Positions 5,403 through 7,695 of a stretch of 7,695 nt of DNA are shown one piece after another. The notes beneath the pieces were generated by a model. That model had not been told where the DNA came from, did no database searches, and saw only the letters and a program-made list of their open reading frames with translations. The stretch spans positions 1 to 7,695 of the forward strand of contig CANRXD010000068.1 in assembly GCA_947643685.1 (NCBI GenBank). The letters run 5' to 3'. Origin of the DNA: an uncultured Clostridium sp. Lineage in GTDB: Bacteria > Bacillota > Clostridia > Lachnospirales > Lachnospiraceae. Numbering within the stretch: position 1 is the first letter of the stretch; each line of letters starts with the position of its first letter. The position numbers and the translations under genes were made by a program.

Positions 5403-5802
5403 GAATTGTAATAGATACGAATGTTTTGATATCCGGTGTGTTTTTTGGTGGTTTCCAAGAAAAATTCTTAGTGCTGTTGTTGGGCAAAAAATAACTGCCT
5501 GTGCAACAGCGGAAATTATTAATGAATATGAAGAAATTGTGCAGGAAATGATTGACAGAAAACAAGGGCATATCAATAGAGCAATTTTAAGCCCTCTAAT
5601 CAAGGTTATGGAGATTATCGAACCTGTTACTCATGTCGAAATATGCCGTGACCCCGATGATAATAAATTTCTGGAATGTGCAAAAGATTCCTACGCATTA
5701 TATATCGTCAGCGGAGATAACGATCTCCTCGTAATAGAGAAGTATGAAAATATTCAAATTATAACAGCAAAGAATTTTTGCGAGAAATATTTTTTAGAAT
5801 AA
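5399..5802 (+). pseudogene. PIN-domain ribonuclease toxin (COG1569/TIGR00305 type) with a one-base frameshift
   Basis: The frame beginning at the ATG that overlaps the antitoxin stop encodes MRIVIDTNVLISGVFFGGFQ, a classic PIN start, but ends at a TAA (5492-5494) after 31 codons. Shifting frame at an A5 run (5460-5464) restores a 134-residue protein: LSAVVGQKITACATAEIINE, RDPDDNKFLECA, YIVSGDNDLL and a C-terminal ITAKNFCEKYF. One extra A would join the frames exactly, so a single-base deletion is the simplest explanation. Joined, the metal-binding acids are all present: Asp6, Glu39 or Glu43, Asp88 and Asp107/Asp109. PIN toxins cleave RNA, often tRNA or rRNA, when the antitoxin is lost. Ribosomal or transcriptional slippage at the A-run is possible but the run is short. 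A sequencing error in the homopolymer is also possible. Confidence 0.82.
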
Positions 5803-5964
5803 CGAAACAAATCTGGTAACAGAAATGTGAAAGTACTGACGAAGTTTCTGCCTCAGATGAATACGATACCCTCAGATGCACTCCAAATGCCTATGGCAGG
5901 TCTGGTCTTCTTCGGCAAAGTGCTGATGGAGAGTGTCATTCAGGGTCATGGTGCTGTGGGCTAT

Positions 5965-5987
5965 GCGGGGGGGCCTGATTCCCCCGC
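5965..5987. terminator. GC-rich hairpin between convergent genes
   Basis: GCGGGGG (5965-5971) pairs with CCCCCGC (5981-5987) around a 9-base loop. It lies about 30 bases after the stop of the minus-strand PLP enzyme and after the plus-strand toxin gene. There is no real T-run on either side, so intrinsic termination may be weak despite the strong stem. Confidence 0.45.
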
Positions 5988-6017
5988 CCGATTTATCTTC
6001 TGCATATTCTGTCATTC

Positions 6018-7112
6018 TCAGTGCTCAGACTTAAGCCCCGCGCCACACATGGGAATCAGTGTATCCGGAGTCCGTCCATGCTCTTTTACATAGGCCAGAT
6101 ATGCCGCATAAGTTCCCGCCGTCGTATGCTCACAGAATACCCCCTTCTTTGCCAGGGCTTCCCTGGCTTTAAGGATTCCATCCTCCGGCACCGTCTGCAT
6201 TTCAATCCCATATTTATAGATATACTCAAGAATTTCCTTCCCCCGCATGGGCTCGGCAATGGCGATTCCCTCAGCAATAGTAGGGACGGAACAAATCGCT
6301 TCCGGCTCCTTCTTTCCCTTCTTCCAGGCCTCCACCAGGGGATTGCACCGCTCGCTCTGTACAGCCACCACCTTTGGCATCCGGTCGATGACACCGCTTT
6401 TAAGGAGATGCTCCAGTCCCTTCATCACGCCAAGAAACAGGGTTCCGTTGCCTGTGGGGATAAAAATGTGCTCCGGAATCCTGTGAAGCTGCTCAAATAC
6501 CTCATAAATATATGTTTTAGTACCCTCATAAAAGAACGGATTATACACATGGCTGGCATAGTAAATCCCCTCCTCCTCCACCTTCCGGCGGCAGGCGGCC
6601 GCACAGGCCTCTCTGTTTCCCGGGATCACATGTACCGAAGCGCCGTGGGACCGGATCATCGTGATTTTTTTCGGAGAGGTTCCCTCCGGCACAAAAATTT
6701 CACATGAAATCCCGGCCTTTCCGCAGTAGGCCGCCACGCTGTTTCCCGCGTTTCCGCTGGAATCCTGCACCACCTGTTTTACGCCGATAGCCTTACAGTG
6801 GGCTGCTAAAACAACGGCTCCCCTGTCCTTAAACGATAAGGTCGGCATAAAATAATCCATTTTAAGAAGCACGTCTTCATCCAGAGGCACCACCGGAGTC
6901 ATTCCCTCTCCCATGGTGATATCCTTCCATGTATCTCCCTCCAGAGCCAAAAACGCCCGGTACCGGAACAGCCCCCAGGTATCCCGGTCCACTTTTTCCA
7001 GATCAAATTTCGGCGGTTCACAGGAAAGTTTCCACAAACCTCCACAGAGGCATTTTGCTTTTCTTGTGGTTACCGGCTCCCTGCGTCCGCATTCCGAACA
7101 AATATATTCCAT
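6018..7112 (-). CDS. Threonine-synthase-like PLP-dependent enzyme with N-terminal zinc ribbon
   Basis: This 364-residue cytoplasmic enzyme belongs to fold type II PLP enzymes, nearest to threonine synthase, which converts O-phosphohomoserine to threonine. The N-terminus has four cysteines (C5, C8, C21, C23) as C-x2-C-x12-C-x-C, a likely zinc ribbon seen in many ThrC proteins of this size. LSFKDRGA carries the PLP lysine (K95), DSSGNAGNSVAAY (117-129) grips the substrate, and PTGNGTLFLG (219-228) binds the PLP phosphate. The C-terminal PMCGAGLK has Cys356 where threonine synthases usually have threonine (LTGHGLK), so the true substrate is uncertain. The ATG at 7112 is chosen because AAAGGTGG (7121-7128) lies eight bases upstream; an upstream in-frame GTG (7124) lies inside that site. 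It follows the unknown gene by 34 bases, probably as one operon. No hom or thrB is in the window. Confidence 0.8.
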   Translation of the reverse strand: MEYICSECGRREPVTTRKAKCLCGGLWKLSCEPPKFDLEKVDRDTWGLFRYRAFLALEGDTWKDITMGEGMTPVVPLDEDVLLKMDYFMPTLSFKDRGAVVLAAHCKAIGVKQVVQDSSGNAGNSVAAYCGKAGISCEIFVPEGTSPKKITMIRSHGASVHVIPGNREACAAACRRKVEEEGIYYASHVYNPFFYEGTKTYIYEVFEQLHRIPEHIFIPTGNGTLFLGVMKGLEHLLKSGVIDRMPKVVAVQSERCNPLVEAWKKGKKEPEAICSVPTIAEGIAIAEPMRGKEILEYIYKYGIEMQTVPEDGILKAREALAKKGVFCEHTTAGTYAAYLAYVKEHGRTPDTLIPMCGAGLKSEH

Positions 7113-7146
7113 TTTCCTGTCCACCTTTCCATGAGCGGGCCTGTGC

Positions 7147-7575
7147 TCAGACGTTCTCGATAATTTCCGCCGCCTTCATCCCGCGGTTCACAATATACTG
7201 ATATTCTTCGGACATCTCCGGAAGCTTTGATAAATCCGGCTCTCTGTTTTCAAGGAATGCTCCGGAAATCTGAAACATCAGCGCTTCCCCATAGGCGTGC
7301 TCATCCATGTTTTCTTCCGAAAGCACCTCCCCCTGGAATTTCATATCTTCTGTATCCTCTTCCTGACCCAGAGCCATATGAGTCAGGGTTTCCAGTATAA
7401 TAACAAAATGCTCCTCATCCCAGGCAGACAGATACATGCATTTGCAAAGCCCCTTTGTAAAAAACGGATAATTTGCATAACAATCCAAAAGCTCATGAAA
7501 CCGCGTCCTGTGGCCGGAATTTTCAAACATGCCGGCATTTTCCAGCGCCATAAAGCAGGCATCTTTCCACTGCAT
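7147..7575 (-). CDS. Acidic protein of unknown function upstream of the ThrC-like enzyme
   Basis: I do not recognise this 142-residue protein. It is acidic, with a run of Glu and Asp in the middle (LGQEEDTEDMKFQGEVLSEE, about 69-88), has no signal peptide or membrane segment, and looks mostly helical. Its first half is rich in aromatic residues and cysteine (ELLDCYANYPFFTKGLCKCM, about 28-47), and the end reads EEYQYIVNRGMKAAEIIENV. It is likely real: GGGAGG lies seven bases before the ATG, and the stop is 34 bases before the start of the ThrC-like enzyme on the same strand, so the two are probably co-transcribed. The two cysteines in CKC could bind a metal, but nothing else supports that. 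Confidence 0.75.
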   Translation of the reverse strand: MQWKDACFMALENAGMFENSGHRTRFHELLDCYANYPFFTKGLCKCMYLSAWDEEHFVIILETLTHMALGQEEDTEDMKFQGEVLSEENMDEHAYGEALMFQISGAFLENREPDLSKLPEMSEEYQYIVNRGMKAAEIIENV

Positions 7576-7655
7576 ATAAAATCCTCCCTCTTCTAAAGCA
7601 GAGTACTCCCGGAAACATCTTTGTTTTTGGCGTTCACTATCAATGTCATTTACTT

Positions 7656-7695
7656 AAGCAGATTTCTGTTAAAAATCAGGAACCTGCTTTTTTCT
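7656..7695 (+). terminator. Plus-strand rho-independent terminator at the right edge
   Basis: AAGCAGATTTCTG (7656-7668) pairs with CAGGAACCTGCTT (7677-7689), with one mismatch and one wobble pair, around an 8-base loop, followed by TTTTTTCT. On the minus strand the stem is not followed by T-residues, so it works for plus-strand RNA. No plus-strand gene lies between 5802 and here. Confidence 0.55.

Noticed and set aside
5455..5470. Programmed -1 frameshift making the PIN toxin
   Set aside because: The A5 run is not a full slippery heptamer in the needed phase and I see no stimulatory hairpin just downstream; a one-base deletion is simpler. Kept as an alternative only.
5296..5802. Single 168-codon frame from 5296 as the toxin gene start
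   Set aside because: Its first part is the antitoxin gene read out of frame, and it misses the PIN start MRIVIDTNVL, which is in another frame at 5399.
5827..6093. Plus-strand open frame of 88 codons overlapping the end of the PLP enzyme
   Set aside because: Starts with GTG without a ribosome binding site, crosses a G/C hairpin and overlaps the enzyme's conserved C-terminus on the other strand.
7112..7124. GTG at 7124 as the start of the ThrC-like gene
   Set aside because: The GTG lies within the AAAGGTGG ribosome binding site that serves the ATG at 7112.
1..7695. CRISPR array, tRNA or rRNA genes, intact insertion sequence or prophage genes
   Set aside because: No regularly spaced repeats, no tRNA cloverleaf or rRNA-like sequence that I could recognise, and no transposase, integrase or phage structural motif in any frame.

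Overview
The window looks like chromosomal DNA of a low-to-moderate GC Firmicute, most likely a Clostridia/Lachnospiraceae-type gut anaerobe. The support is a ClpB N-terminus behind a CIRCE operator, an RsiV-type anti-sigma factor, an AraC regulator joined to a RelA/SpoT-like HD domain, an AGCS amino-acid/cation symporter, and strong AGGAGG ribosome binding sites. The taxon is inferred from gene content, not from a search.

Layout. Positions 1-226: 5' end of clpB on the minus strand with its promoter and a CIRCE (HrcA) operator overlapping the -35 box. Positions 227-828: about 600 bases without an intact gene, holding a hairpin terminator, a short relic of a RecG-like/AAA_4-associated protein, an inverted repeat, and a second unrecognised 65-codon relic. 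Positions 829-2203: a two-gene minus-strand unit, an ECF sigma factor whose region 4 is partly deleted and out of frame, then an intact RsiV-type anti-sigma factor. Positions 2391-3311: a minus-strand AraC/HD-domain gene cut by an in-frame stop exactly at its HD motif. Positions 3557-4960: an intact plus-strand AGCS symporter with a structured leader and a downstream terminator. Positions 5069-5802: a plus-strand toxin-antitoxin module, an intact AbrB-like antitoxin and a PIN toxin with a one-base frameshift, behind a promoter with a palindromic operator candidate. Positions 6018-7575: a minus-strand pair, an acidic protein of unknown function followed 34 bases later by a threonine-synthase-like PLP enzyme. 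A plus-strand terminator closes the window.

The clearest theme is decay of regulatory genes beside intact metabolic ones. The sigma factor, the AraC/HD regulator and the PIN toxin each carry a different lesion, and two further fragments are relics. The partners of two broken genes (anti-sigma factor, antitoxin) are intact, the pattern expected when the active or toxic half of a pair is lost first. I see no convincing new defence or mobile system. The strongest leads are the AraC/HD gene with an internal start site and degenerate HD residues, the orphaned anti-sigma factor, and the conserved-looking pair of an unknown protein and a ThrC-like enzyme.
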